Notes: generated by a model not told the origin, from the sequence alone. A stretch of 58,394 nucleotides of DNA from Oscillatoria sp. SIO1A7 (GCA_010672965.1 JAAHFN010000014.1:64574-122967), one strand, 5' to 3'. Shown: positions 7,859-17,936, numbered from the stretch's first letter. Numbers and translations: made by a program.

Positions 7859-9670
7859 ATGTTTCCCAATTCTTCAAAATCTCTAGTTGCCGACTTTTCA
7901 GGAGAAAAAATTAAGCAACAAAACAAAAAGCTAAACATCGCCCCCGCTCCCGCCCGGGAGGCGCGATCGCAGCCTCTAACTGTGGCTCAAGGAGTGGTGA
8001 AGATGCTAGAAAACCTGGGAGTCCAATATGCCTTTGGGGTCTCGGGGGGAGCGATCGCCCCGATCTGGGCGAGTTTGGAGAAGAGTTCGATCGGGGTATT
8101 TCACTTTCGCCACGAATCGGGAGCGGCTTTTGCTGCTGTCGAGTCCCATTTCGCGAGCGATCGGCCCGTCGCCGTGTTCGCTACAACCGGCCCGGGAATT
8201 ACTAATATTCTGACTGGACTGTTCGCAGCTCGATGGGAAGGGGCAAAGGTCATTTTTCTCTCTCCTTCCACGTCGGCCCCTCAGAGGGGTCGATGGGCTT
8301 GTCAGGAAACCAGCGCCTATACCACGCCTATTGGAGATCTTTTTACCTCTGGAAAGCTGTTCCATTACGCTACTAGCTTAGAGTCTGCGGAGGAACTCCC
8401 AGAAGTCTATCGACGGCTGACTCTAGGTCTGACTCGACCGGGGGGCTTCGTTGCCAATCTAAATATTGCTACTGCCATCCAGTCGAGCTTGCTGAAAGCT
8501 CCATTGCCGCAGGCCAATTTCTTAGGGGCTATGGCCACGGCTTCGGAGATGGCGATCGCTCGCTGTGCCGAGTTGCTCTCTTCTGACTCGTTTGCGATTT
8601 GGGTGGGTTTTGGAGCCCGCAAAGCAGCCAAAGAGATTCGCCAACTGGCCGAAGTAACTGGGGCTGCGGTTATGTCCTCCGCCCGGGGCAAGGGCATCTT
8701 TCCGGAAGACCATCCTCAGTTTGTGGGCGTTACTGGCTTTGGCGGCCATGCTTCCGTGCTTGCCTATATGCAGGTGCAGCGTCCTCAGCGAATTTTGGTT
8801 CTGGGAACGCGCTTGGGCGAGTTTACTTCCTTCTGGAGTCCGGCGATGGTTCCAGAGCAAGGCTTCATTCATGTGGATATCGACCCGGAGGTGCCAGGAG
8901 TCGCCTATCCAGAAGCAAAAACTTTCTCAATCCAGTCGGACGTAGGAGCCTTCGTTAAGGCGTTATTGAAGCACTTTCCCAACAGCCGCGATCGGGAAAT
9001 GGCAGTTACCCTGCCCCAGGACGAATGCACTGCTATCGAGCCCCGATTGCAGGGTCCAGTACGACCCGAGGTATTGATGGAGGCAATTCAGGAGGTCGTC
9101 GTGGAGGGGAGCGATGCCTTAGTAATGGCCGAGCCAGGGAATTCGTTTGCTTGGGCAATTCACCAACTCCGATTTTCCGAATCAGGTCGTTACCGAACCA
9201 GCACGGGCTTTGGCTCTATGGGTCATTTTGTAGTTGGCGTTGTAGGTGCTGCAGTGGGAAGCGATCGCAAGGTTGTCGCGATCGTTGGGGATGGAGCTAT
9301 GTTGATGAACAGCGAGGTCAGTACGGCAGTGAAGTATCGAATCCCCGCCATCTGGATTGTTCTCAATGACGCAAGCTACAACATGTGCGAACAGGGGATG
9401 GCCTTGTTGGGCTTTGAGGGCGTAGATACAAAGATTCCCCAGGCAGATTTCGTGGCGATCGCTCGTGGTATGGGAGCAGATGGCACCCGCGTCACACGAG
9501 AGTTCGATCTCAAGTCCGCTTTGGAAAAAGCAATGGCATCCACCGGCCCGTTTGTTATAGATGTGATAATCGATGCGAGTCGGCCTGCACCGATTGGCAG
9601 TCGAATTAAGAGTCTGATTTCTCAAGGATCTACAGAATTTAAAGGAGCTTTGTCACCATGCAACCAGTAG
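7859..9670 (+). CDS. Acetolactate-synthase-like ThDP-dependent enzyme
   Basis: This 603-aa protein has the three-domain ThDP fold of acetolactate synthase, benzaldehyde lyase and scytonemin ScyA. The cofactor-activating Glu is Glu86 (FHFRHESGAAFAA). The diphosphate/metal motif begins at GDG near 477-479 and ends about 30 residues on with ND instead of the usual NN. Such enzymes decarboxylate a 2-oxo acid and couple the resulting carbanion to a carbonyl or acyl partner. Its place between a CoA ligase and a KAS III-like gene suggests it makes an acyloin-type building block for the final product rather than serving valine/isoleucine synthesis, and no small regulatory subunit gene is near. The first 40 residues are low-complexity and not conserved-looking. 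The last 13 nt overlap the next gene. Confidence 0.88.
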   Translation: MFPNSSKSLVADFSGEKIKQQNKKLNIAPAPAREARSQPLTVAQGVVKMLENLGVQYAFGVSGGAIAPIWASLEKSSIGVFHFRHESGAAFAAVESHFASDRPVAVFATTGPGITNILTGLFAARWEGAKVIFLSPSTSAPQRGRWACQETSAYTTPIGDLFTSGKLFHYATSLESAEELPEVYRRLTLGLTRPGGFVANLNIATAIQSSLLKAPLPQANFLGAMATASEMAIARCAELLSSDSFAIWVGFGARKAAKEIRQLAEVTGAAVMSSARGKGIFPEDHPQFVGVTGFGGHASVLAYMQVQRPQRILVLGTRLGEFTSFWSPAMVPEQGFIHVDIDPEVPGVAYPEAKTFSIQSDVGAFVKALLKHFPNSRDREMAVTLPQDECTAIEPRLQGPVRPEVLMEAIQEVVVEGSDALVMAEPGNSFAWAIHQLRFSESGRYRTSTGFGSMGHFVVGVVGAAVGSDRKVVAIVGDGAMLMNSEVSTAVKYRIPAIWIVLNDASYNMCEQGMALLGFEGVDTKIPQADFVAIARGMGADGTRVTREFDLKSALEKAMASTGPFVIDVIIDASRPAPIGSRIKSLISQGSTEFKGALSPCNQ

Positions 9671-10803
9671 GAATTCGAGCGATCGCAGTTAGCTTTCCCA
9701 GCGTAGTACGCACGAACGATTATTGGCGCGAGAATTACCCCGATTTAATTGCTCGGGCAGAACAAAAAAGCCTAGCAAAAGCCTTTTCGCCTCCTGAATC
9801 TGCCCCTAATGGCAAAGAGGTTGACCTATGGACGCAAGAAATGATGCCCTATGTGTCCGATCCATTTCGCGGTGCCGTCGAGCGACGGGTACTTGGCCCA
9901 GGTGAGTCTTCGTTAACTCTGGAGTATCGCGCTGCAAAGGATGCCCTTGAGGCAGCAAAGCTTTCCCCCGAGGAAGTGGATCTGATGCTAGTTTCCTCCA
10001 TGTTTCCAGAACTAATCGTACCTGGTAATGCTGCCTCCCTCGCTGGTAAATTAGGTTTGCGCGGAGCCGCATGGAATCTAGATTCAACATGTACGAGTGC
10101 GTTAGTTGGCCTTCAAACCGCCTGCGCCTTGGTTCGAGCTGGAGAGTACCGCAATGTGCTGGTAGTAGCCTCAACTACGTTTTCTCGCTTCACTGACGAA
10201 AACGATACTCTATCTTTTTTAACTGGTGACGGTGCCGGAGCCTTTGTAGTTAGTTGTCTGGAAATTAATCAGGGGTTCTTGGGTAGCAAAACAGTTCATA
10301 CTGCAGAAACCTGTGGCTCCTTCTTTAACGAACTCACTATAGACAATCGAGGGAATCCTCGATTGTTCGTGAGAGCGAGCAAAAATGCTAACCAAATGTT
10401 CTGCGATGTTTTCGTGAGGTTCTGCCGTATGTGCTGCGAAGGCGCTCTCGCCGCTGCCGATGTTACCCTGGATCAAATTGATTTTTTTGTTTTCAACACT
10501 AACACCGCCTGGTATTCGAGTGTCTATACCCAAGCACTGGGCATAAAACCGGATCGCACAATCAACCTTAATCCCCAATACGGCAATATTGGAGCAGCCT
10601 CTCCTATTGTGAATTTGTATCACGCCGCACAAGCAGGGAAGATTCGCGAAAACAACCTGGTTCTCCTCTACGCGCTTGGTGGAGAATCCACCGCTAGTGC
10701 GACTGTAATACGCTGGGGCGACGTATTACTCGGTCCTGCACCGACCTACACCCACCTCTTCAACAAGTCTAACAAACCCTGTAGGACTAAGGTAGGGGCA
10801 TAG
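9658..10803 (+). CDS. KAS III (FabH)-like enzyme with altered active site
   Basis: This 381-aa thiolase-fold protein of the beta-ketoacyl-ACP synthase III family has the nucleophile Cys145 (LDSTCTSALVG) and the conserved Asn310 (YGNIGAASP). The catalytic His of FabH (motif HQAN) aligns with Asn280 in FVFNTNTAW, so the usual Cys-His-Asn triad is changed. KAS III relatives in natural-product pathways catalyse ester formation or atypical C-C bond formation instead of decarboxylative condensation. Acting on an aryl-CoA and the ThDP-enzyme product is the natural guess here. The ATG overlaps the end of the ThDP gene by 13 nt and has AAGGAG about 10 nt upstream, implying translational coupling and matched production of the two enzymes. 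Confidence 0.87.
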   Translation: MQPVGIRAIAVSFPSVVRTNDYWRENYPDLIARAEQKSLAKAFSPPESAPNGKEVDLWTQEMMPYVSDPFRGAVERRVLGPGESSLTLEYRAAKDALEAAKLSPEEVDLMLVSSMFPELIVPGNAASLAGKLGLRGAAWNLDSTCTSALVGLQTACALVRAGEYRNVLVVASTTFSRFTDENDTLSFLTGDGAGAFVVSCLEINQGFLGSKTVHTAETCGSFFNELTIDNRGNPRLFVRASKNANQMFCDVFVRFCRMCCEGALAAADVTLDQIDFFVFNTNTAWYSSVYTQALGIKPDRTINLNPQYGNIGAASPIVNLYHAAQAGKIRENNLVLLYALGGESTASATVIRWGDVLLGPAPTYTHLFNKSNKPCRTKVGA

Positions 10804-10806
10804 GAT

Positions 10807-10846
10807 CGAAGTATTTGCTGTCTTCTTTGTGTAAATAAATACTTCG
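10807..10846. repeat. Hairpin after KAS III-like gene
   Basis: CGAAGTATTT (10807-10816) is exactly complementary to 10837-10846 with a 20-nt loop, beginning just past the stop codon. Without a T-run it is only a weak terminator candidate. The 260-nt gap to the SDR gene may hold a separate promoter. Confidence 0.5.
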
Positions 10847-11064
10847 CTCTTTACGGTATTTTTTGCGCCACAAAAATATACTAACTTGGTTGCCAATATC
10901 AATATAAAAGCCCCTTTGCCTCGTCCCGACCTTTGGTTTCTTAATGTGAGGTGATAGCGCCTCAACTTGACCACAAGGTGCTACTGCATAAATTAAATGA
11001 GGTTCCGACCTTGCTGTCGGCATATTATCGGTTATTAGCGTTTGAGAGAAGGAGTAAGGGAGTG

Positions 11065-11829
11065 ATGTACCAATTTCAAGGAAAGGTTGCCCTGGTTACC
11101 GGAGCTTCATCAGGCATAGGTAAAGCGACAGCGATCTCTTTTGCCCGAGCCGGTGCCAAGGTTGTTTTGGCTAGCCGAGGAATTGCTGAAGGAGAGAAAA
11201 CCGCACGCGATATCCAAGAGGAAGGAGGGGAGGCTATTTTTGTTAGAACAGATGTATCGAAGTCTGCTGATGTAGAGACAGTGGTTCACAAAACTTTGGA
11301 TACCTACGGTCGTCTGGACTGCGCCTTCAACAACGCTGCTATCTTCCAGAAGAGTAGCGTTGGGATGGTGAGTCCGCTTACAGATTGGTCAGAGGAGGAC
11401 TGGAACTACATAATTGACGTAAACCTCAAGGGAATGTGGCTCTGTCTCAAGTACGAAATCCCAGCCATGATCGAGCAAGGTAGCGGCGCTATTGTAAACA
11501 CTGCCTCCGTTGGCGCTATTGTTGGCGTGGTAGGGTCTCCTGCCTATTCGGCTGCTAAGGGGGGCATTATCGCCTTGATGAAAGCAGCGGCGATCGAGTA
11601 CGCTAAATCTGGTATCCGTATCAATGCTGTCAGTCCAGGTAGCATCAAGACCAAAATGCTGGATAATGTTCCCGCAGACCTACTTGCTCAGATCCAGGCA
11701 GGGCACCCTCTAGGACGGATCGGCAAGCCAGAAGAAATTGCTGAAGCAGTCTTATGGCTCTGTTCGGACAAGGCTTCGTTCGTTACTGGGCACAACCTGA
11801 TAATTGATGGAGGATATACGGCTCAGTAA
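11065..11829 (+). CDS. Short-chain dehydrogenase/reductase
   Basis: This 254-aa classical SDR would be an NAD(P)H-dependent oxidoreductase acting on a carbonyl or alcohol. It shows the cofactor motif TGASSGIG near the N-terminus, NNAA, the catalytic Ser in NTASVGAIVG and the YSAAK (YxxxK) motif, then the FabG-like C-terminus with a GHNLIIDGGY ending. The ATG at 11065 is preferred because AAGGAG lies at 11049-11054 and the protein then starts right before the first beta strand; an in-frame upstream extension to 10951 has no family support. It is the last gene of the cluster and would reduce a keto intermediate or product. FabG-like or glucose-dehydrogenase-like roles cannot be excluded. Confidence 0.88.
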   Translation: MYQFQGKVALVTGASSGIGKATAISFARAGAKVVLASRGIAEGEKTARDIQEEGGEAIFVRTDVSKSADVETVVHKTLDTYGRLDCAFNNAAIFQKSSVGMVSPLTDWSEEDWNYIIDVNLKGMWLCLKYEIPAMIEQGSGAIVNTASVGAIVGVVGSPAYSAAKGGIIALMKAAAIEYAKSGIRINAVSPGSIKTKMLDNVPADLLAQIQAGHPLGRIGKPEEIAEAVLWLCSDKASFVTGHNLIIDGGYTAQ

Positions 11830-12500
11830 GTGCGGCGATTTAACAATAGCGTTAGTTTAAAGTTTAAGCTTAGTGCCAAAAGTAAAACCTACTAACTTTT
11901 GGGAATGAAGATTGAATAACCTATCAAACTCGTCTGAAATGCCCTGCCGTAAAGACCTTAGGCTTTCCAAGTAGCATATTATATCGTTGAATCCTCGTTC
12001 CTTAGAGCATAAATGGACTGGCGATAGAACCTCTCAAAGACTGGCGATCGCACGAAGACAATTATTTTTTGGCAGAGACCGAGGAGATACTTCTCGGTCT
12101 TTTGTCGTTCGCAAATACGCATTAACATTATATTTTATCATTTTTTTATATATATTAATGCAGCATTTTGCTTGTAAGAGGATATCTAGGAGAAAACAGA
12201 CCCTTAAAATTGGGAAGGTATGGAGATAATGGGGACCTATGATAAGGAACGATCGGGAGATATGAAAAGAGTGGAACGCAGATAGACAGAGGTCTTAGCA
12301 GGAAATATTATCTCCGTCTTTATTTCGTTGTCCCGTAGCTTGCTTATCCCTATATGCAACGCTTGTTAACACTTTGTTAAGAAGTATTAACCAAAAAGGA
12401 AGCATATTGTAGGCTATAACAAGTATATTCCCAAAGGCTAAAACGGGTCAGGGAGCGAAAGCTGACGAGTAAGAAGCGTACCCCGAAGCGAGGACAGGCA
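11830..12500 (+). other. Gene-free stretch after the biosynthetic cluster
   Basis: About 670 nt without a convincing gene; a possible 80-codon frame at 11987-12229 has AT-rich, low-quality composition. It holds a terminator-like hairpin (12076-12103) and the leader of the large kinase gene. I take this as the right border of the biosynthetic cluster. Confidence 0.5.
12076..12103 (+). terminator. Intrinsic terminator candidate
   Basis: AGACCGAG (12076-12083) pairs with CTCGGTCT (12093-12100) over a 9-nt loop and is followed by further T residues. It lies 250 nt after the SDR gene and before the kinase gene, matching the end of the biosynthetic transcript. Confidence 0.6.
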
Positions 12501-15500
12501 ATGAACGGAGCCATAAACGGATACCAACTCATTGAAGCAATTCACAATGGAACCAAAACTGTAATATATCGCGGTAAAAGAGAAAGCGCCTCCGGGGAGG
12601 CGATCGTAAAAACCCTAAAAGCGGAGTACCCCACCCTAGAGGAAATCGCCCGTCTCAGACATGAATACCAAATCTTAGACAGCTTAGACCTACCTGGTAC
12701 TATCAAACCGTTGGCTCTAGAAAACTATGGCAACGGGATAGCTATAGTCCTAGAAGAGTTTGGTTCTGGGTCCCTAGAAAAATACCTGGCCAGGGAAAAG
12801 CTCTCCCTAGTTGAGTTCCTCAAAATCGCCATCAAGCTCGTAGAAATCTTAGGCGAGGTTCACCAATGTCATGTTATCCACAAAGACATCAAACCCCACA
12901 ACATCCTTATTGATGCGGTAACGGGACAAATCAAACTAATCGACTTTAGCATCGCCACGCGCCTGAGTAGAGAAACCCAGAGCATCAGCAATCCCGACTT
13001 GCTAGAGGGGACTCTAGCCTATATGGCTCCCGAGCAAACCGGGCGGATGAATAGATCCATAGACTACCGCACTGACTTCTACTGCTTGGGTGTTACCTTT
13101 TACGAAATGCTAACGGGTCAGCTTCCCTTTACCACCACCGACCCGATGGAACTGGTCCATTGCCACATTGCTCAAATCCCCTTGCCGCCGCAGGAAGTCA
13201 ATCCAGAAATCCCCCCTGCCATCTCAGAGATAGTGATGAAACTGGTAGCCAAAAATGCCGAAGACCGCTACCAAAGCGCTCCCGGAATCAAAGCCGACCT
13301 AGAAGAATGTCTCTTTCAGTGGCAAACATTGGGGACTATTGAAAACTTGATACCCGGGGAGCGGGACAAATCCGGGCAGTTCCTCATACCTCAGAAACTC
13401 TATGGCCGCGAGGCAGAAGTTGCTGAGTTAATGGCAGCCTTCGACAGAGCCAGCAGTGGGGTGGCAGAAATGATGCTGGTCAGCGGTTACTCGGGGGTTG
13501 GTAAAACCGCAGTAATCAATGAAGTCCACAAACCAATCGTGCGCCAGAGGGGATATTTTATTGCCGGGAAATTCGACCTTCTGGGGCGCAACGTTCCCTA
13601 CGCCGCTCTGCTGCAAGCGTTTCGGGAATTAGTCAGACAGCTCTTGACCGAAAGCTCGGAACAAATTGCCAATTGGAAAGAACAGCTATTAGCAGCCTTG
13701 GGCGAAAATGCTCGGGTCATCATCGACACCATACCGGAAGTAGAACTAATTATCGGTTCTGCCCCAGAAGTGCCAGAACTTCCAGCGACGGAATCCCAAA
13801 ATCGCTTCAATCGGACGTTTAAGCAATTCGTGCGCGTCTTTACCAAACAAGAACACCCCCTAGTCTTGTTTCTGGATGACTTGCAATGGGCGGATCTCGC
13901 TTCCCTAAAATTAATCGAACTGCTCGTAGCAGACAGCGATACCCAATATCTCTTGTTTATTGGTGCCTATCGAGACAACGAAGTCAGTCCCACCCATCCT
14001 GCCATTCAGACTATCGAGAAAATCCAGTCGGCAGGGGCGGCGGTCAATAATATAGTCCTGGCACCCTTAGACCAAAAGAATGTCAGCTTGCTAGTTGCCG
14101 ATACCCTGCAAGAATCAGAGCGATCGCAAGAACTATCCGAGCTGTTATTCAACAAAACTCAGGGCAATCCCTTCTTCCTAACCCAACTGCTGAACACTCT
14201 GCACCAAGAGAAACTAATTCTCTTTGACTTCACCGAAGGGCGCTGGCTTTGGGATATAGATCGCATCCAATCTATTGGCATTGCTGATTATACGGTGGTG
14301 GAACTGGTAGCCAGAAACATTAAAAAACTGCCAGCCCAGACTCAGGAGAGATTAAAACAGGCGGCTTGCACGGGCAACATATTTCACTTAGACGTGCTGG
14401 CGGTGGTGAATGGAGAATCCCTAGTGACGACGGCCGATTATCTCTGGGAGGCACTACAGGCAGGGTTGATTCTGCCCCTAAACAATGCCTATAAAATTTC
14501 ACTCGCTGTCGAGTCAAAGCAAGAAGAAGAAGGACTCAATTTCAGCGAAATACGGGTTAGTTACAAGTTTCTCCACGACCGAGTACAGCAAGCGGCCTAT
14601 TCGCTAATTCCCGAATCGGAAAAGAAAGCTACTCACCTAAAGATAGGCAGGCTGCTTTTGGATAAAACATCGGAATACGCCCTCAATGACAATCTCTTTG
14701 ATATTGTCAACCAGCTCAATATCGGGGTAGAGTTCATTACCGAAGCAGCAGAAAGAGAGAGACTAGCCTCGCTGAATTTGATGGCGGGGAAAAAGGCCAA
14801 GGGAGCGGCAGCATATGACGCGGCAAGCGGATATTTGGAAATGGGGCTGGAACTGCTGCCAGCAGCAAGCTGGGAGAGTCATTACGAGCTGACGCGGGAT
14901 CTTCATGTGGAGGCGCTAGAGGCAACCTACTTAACTACAAACTTTTCAAGAGCGCAACATCTGTCAGAAATTGTACTAGAACGAACTCAGACTAAACTAG
15001 AAAAAATCAAGGTTTACGAACTTAAAATACCTTATTACCTATCTCAAAACCAGCTTCAAGCAGCAATAGATACGGCTTTGCAAGCACTGGAAAAGCTAGG
15101 AGTATATTTACCTAAAAAAACAAATAATCTGGCTGTCGTACTGGGACTAATTAACACTAAGATTGCCCTCAGAAACAAGAAGGTTGAGGATTTAGCAGCC
15201 TTACCCGAGATGACCGATTTATATAAAGTAGCTGCTTTACGAATTTTAATGAATTTAATTCCAGCAGCTTTTAACGCGAACCCGATGCTTTTTCCATTAA
15301 TTGTCTTTAAAATGGTCGGTTTGTCTGTTAAGTATGGAAACTCATCCTTGTCTGCTTACGGATACTGTATGTATGGTATGCTTCTATGCAGTGTGCTTGC
15401 AGATACAGAGAATGGTTACCAGTTTGGCAAACTTGCTTTACGGATTATGGACGAGTTTGATGCTCGAGAACTAAAAGCTAAGGTATATTTCTTATTCAAT

Positions 15501-17936
15501 GTGTTTGAAAGACATGGTAAGGAGCATGTATTAGCAACGGCAGAACCCTTGGTTGAAGCGTTTCAAAGCGGGATGGAAACAGGAGATATAGAATATGCTT
15601 GTTTCTCTGCTGTCAACTATTGCTATTATCTATTTTGGAGCGGAGAACATATAGATTATGTGGCCAATAGTTTAGAAAAATACTCAAAGGTAATACAGAA
15701 ATACAGGTATCAGGTTATTCGTGACTTGGCAAATATTTGTAATGATTTTGTTTTGAGTTTGAAGGAGTGTGGTGACGACAATAATATAATATACAATAAG
15801 GATGCTGAGGAGGAAATGGTAGATGTTCTTATTCGCGCTAATAATAATACAGGTATGGGGTTGCTTTATGTTACTAAATTGATCATTTATTATCTTTTTA
15901 AAGATTGCTACTTGGCCTTAAAAAATGCGATAGAGGCGGAGCAATATAAACAAAGTATAATAGGATCTATGCATTTTGTCCAGCACAACTTCTACTATTC
16001 CTTGACCTTGCTGGCCTGCTACCCCAACGCTGTCAAAAAAAAGCAAAAGCAATACCTCAAAAAAGTTTGCCAAAACCAAAAACAAATGAAAAAGTGGGCG
16101 ACTCATGCCCCTTGTAACTTTCAGCACAAATACGAATTGGTAGAAGCGGAGAAAGCCCGAGTTTTGGGGGAAGAGACGACTGCTATGGCTCTCTACGATC
16201 GCGCCATAGCAGGAGCCAAAGAAAACCGCTTCGTTCAGGAAGAGGCTCTCGCTAACGAACTAGCAGCAGAATTTCATCTGGCGCGCGGCTCGGAGAAAAT
16301 AGCCAAAACCTATATGACCGAAGCCTACTACGGCTACATCCGCTGGGGAGCTAAAGCGAAAGTAAGGGATCTCGACGAAAGACATCCCAATCTCATATCC
16401 CGCTCCGAGCGCGCTGACTCCCAAGGCTCATCCCTATCAACTACCGTCACTAATACCTCCACCACCGGTGCCAATGCTAAAATCCTGGACTTAGCTACAG
16501 TAGTAAAAGCTTCCCAAGCTATTTCCGGCGAAATTATTCCCAGTAGCCTACTCAAGAAAATGATGACAATTGTTATCGAAAATGCTGGGGCGAGAAGTGG
16601 CTGCTTGCTTGTCAAGCATGAGGGAGAATGGGTCGCAGAAGCATCTGGAACCGTGGCGGGAGACGAAGTAACCGTGGAACAATCTAGCTCCAGCAGTAAT
16701 GAAGTTGCCTTCCCCCTTGCCCTAATCAATTATGCGGACAGAACCAGGAAAACTTTAGTTATCGACAATGCCAGCGACTTCGATAACAACAAGTCCAACG
16801 GCGATAGTCTCTCCCCAGCGTCGATCCAAAATGACCCATACATACAAGCCAAACAACCCAAATCTATTTTATGCCTGCCCATAGTCCATCACGGCAAGCT
16901 CAGCGGAATTCTGTATCTGGAAAACGATTTGATTGTCGGTGCCTTTACCAAGGGGCGGGTAGAAATCCTCAATCTGTTGAGTTCTCAAATCTCTATCTCG
17001 ATTGAAAACGCTCGTCTGTACGCCCGCGAACAAGAAAAATCCCAACAACTGGCCGAGTCTTTAGAAAAGCTGCAACAGACCCAAGCTCAACTGGTACATA
17101 CCGAGAAGATATCGAGTTTGGGACAACTGGTGGCTGGGGTTGCCCATGAAGTAAACAACCCGGTGAGCTTTATCTCTGGAAACGTCTATTACTCTCGGGA
17201 ATACGTCGAAAAGCTGCTCGAATATCTGGAACTGCATCAAAAGCATTATCCCAATCCTCCAGAGGAAATTGTGGAGATGGCCGAGGAAATCGACCTAGAA
17301 TTTATCTGCGAGGACTTGCTAAAGATGCTCGGTTCGATGCAACTAGGTACGGACCGAATAAAGGACATTATGCAATCTCTGCGCAATTTCTCTCGGGAGG
17401 ATAAAGGGGAGAAGAAACCAGCGGACATTCATGCGGGTATAGAAAGCACTCTGATGATTTTGGGTCACCGTCTCAAGCCCCAGCCAGAACGACCGGAGAT
17501 TAAGGTAGTCAAGGAGTATGGCTCGTTACCGGAAGTAATCTGTTTTTCTGGCCAGCTCAATCAGGTGTTTATGAATCTGATGGCTAATTCTATTGATGCG
17601 ATGGAAGAGGCAATATCCTCTGGAGCCTGGGAAAAGCTGCATGGGGATGGGGGAAGCGAGCTTTCTGCCCCTACGATTCGCATTGGCACCGAGGTTCGCG
17701 GCTGTCGGGTGGCAATCTCGATCGCGGATAATGGCCCGGGAATGCCGGAGGAAGTACGCTCTAAGTTGTTTAAGGCTTTCTTTACTACCAAACCCGAGGG
17801 CAAAGGGACTGGCTTGGGATTGTCGATTAGCTATCAGATTGTGACGGAGAAGCACGGCGGCACTCTAAAATGCAAGTCGGCACCGGGGCAAGGAGCTGAG
17901 TTTATTATTGAGATTCCCATTAATGAAGAGTTTTAA
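12501..17936 (+). CDS. Multi-domain Ser/Thr kinase-ATPase-GAF-histidine kinase
   Basis: This 1811-aa signalling giant is of the type seen in cyanobacteria as HstK-like kinases. Order: protein kinase domain (about 1-270; VIHKDIKPHNILID catalytic loop, with DFS in place of DFG in LIDFSIATRL); AAA/STAND-type ATPase (about 290-650; Walker A GYSGVGKT, Walker B LFLDDLQWAD); a long helical, probably TPR-like region (about 700-1280); GAF (about 1330-1500); a histidine phosphotransfer helix pair with H-box GVAHEVNNP (about His1548); and an HATPase domain with the N-box, NGPGM and GKGTGLGLSISY. No membrane segments are evident, so a cytoplasmic sensor is likely. The input and the partner response regulator are unknown; none is adjacent. 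The DFS change could weaken Mg binding by the Ser/Thr kinase part. The gene ends in an AAGTTTT/GAGTTTT microsatellite. Confidence 0.93.
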   Translation: MNGAINGYQLIEAIHNGTKTVIYRGKRESASGEAIVKTLKAEYPTLEEIARLRHEYQILDSLDLPGTIKPLALENYGNGIAIVLEEFGSGSLEKYLAREKLSLVEFLKIAIKLVEILGEVHQCHVIHKDIKPHNILIDAVTGQIKLIDFSIATRLSRETQSISNPDLLEGTLAYMAPEQTGRMNRSIDYRTDFYCLGVTFYEMLTGQLPFTTTDPMELVHCHIAQIPLPPQEVNPEIPPAISEIVMKLVAKNAEDRYQSAPGIKADLEECLFQWQTLGTIENLIPGERDKSGQFLIPQKLYGREAEVAELMAAFDRASSGVAEMMLVSGYSGVGKTAVINEVHKPIVRQRGYFIAGKFDLLGRNVPYAALLQAFRELVRQLLTESSEQIANWKEQLLAALGENARVIIDTIPEVELIIGSAPEVPELPATESQNRFNRTFKQFVRVFTKQEHPLVLFLDDLQWADLASLKLIELLVADSDTQYLLFIGAYRDNEVSPTHPAIQTIEKIQSAGAAVNNIVLAPLDQKNVSLLVADTLQESERSQELSELLFNKTQGNPFFLTQLLNTLHQEKLILFDFTEGRWLWDIDRIQSIGIADYTVVELVARNIKKLPAQTQERLKQAACTGNIFHLDVLAVVNGESLVTTADYLWEALQAGLILPLNNAYKISLAVESKQEEEGLNFSEIRVSYKFLHDRVQQAAYSLIPESEKKATHLKIGRLLLDKTSEYALNDNLFDIVNQLNIGVEFITEAAERERLASLNLMAGKKAKGAAAYDAASGYLEMGLELLPAASWESHYELTRDLHVEALEATYLTTNFSRAQHLSEIVLERTQTKLEKIKVYELKIPYYLSQNQLQAAIDTALQALEKLGVYLPKKTNNLAVVLGLINTKIALRNKKVEDLAALPEMTDLYKVAALRILMNLIPAAFNANPMLFPLIVFKMVGLSVKYGNSSLSAYGYCMYGMLLCSVLADTENGYQFGKLALRIMDEFDARELKAKVYFLFNVFERHGKEHVLATAEPLVEAFQSGMETGDIEYACFSAVNYCYYLFWSGEHIDYVANSLEKYSKVIQKYRYQVIRDLANICNDFVLSLKECGDDNNIIYNKDAEEEMVDVLIRANNNTGMGLLYVTKLIIYYLFKDCYLALKNAIEAEQYKQSIIGSMHFVQHNFYYSLTLLACYPNAVKKKQKQYLKKVCQNQKQMKKWATHAPCNFQHKYELVEAEKARVLGEETTAMALYDRAIAGAKENRFVQEEALANELAAEFHLARGSEKIAKTYMTEAYYGYIRWGAKAKVRDLDERHPNLISRSERADSQGSSLSTTVTNTSTTGANAKILDLATVVKASQAISGEIIPSSLLKKMMTIVIENAGARSGCLLVKHEGEWVAEASGTVAGDEVTVEQSSSSSNEVAFPLALINYADRTRKTLVIDNASDFDNNKSNGDSLSPASIQNDPYIQAKQPKSILCLPIVHHGKLSGILYLENDLIVGAFTKGRVEILNLLSSQISISIENARLYAREQEKSQQLAESLEKLQQTQAQLVHTEKISSLGQLVAGVAHEVNNPVSFISGNVYYSREYVEKLLEYLELHQKHYPNPPEEIVEMAEEIDLEFICEDLLKMLGSMQLGTDRIKDIMQSLRNFSREDKGEKKPADIHAGIESTLMILGHRLKPQPERPEIKVVKEYGSLPEVICFSGQLNQVFMNLMANSIDAMEEAISSGAWEKLHGDGGSELSAPTIRIGTEVRGCRVAISIADNGPGMPEEVRSKLFKAFFTTKPEGKGTGLGLSISYQIVTEKHGGTLKCKSAPGQGAEFIIEIPINEEF

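Noticed and set aside
8006-8365. Minus-strand 119-codon frame and others inside the ThDP gene
   Set aside because: Antisense of a well-conserved enzyme, with no family features of its own.
10951-11064. Upstream extension of the SDR gene
   Set aside because: The internal ATG at 11065 has a good ribosome site and matches the normal SDR start; the extension lacks similarity.
11987-12229. 80-codon frame before the large kinase
   Set aside because: It crosses a terminator-like hairpin, has odd composition and no recognisable motif.
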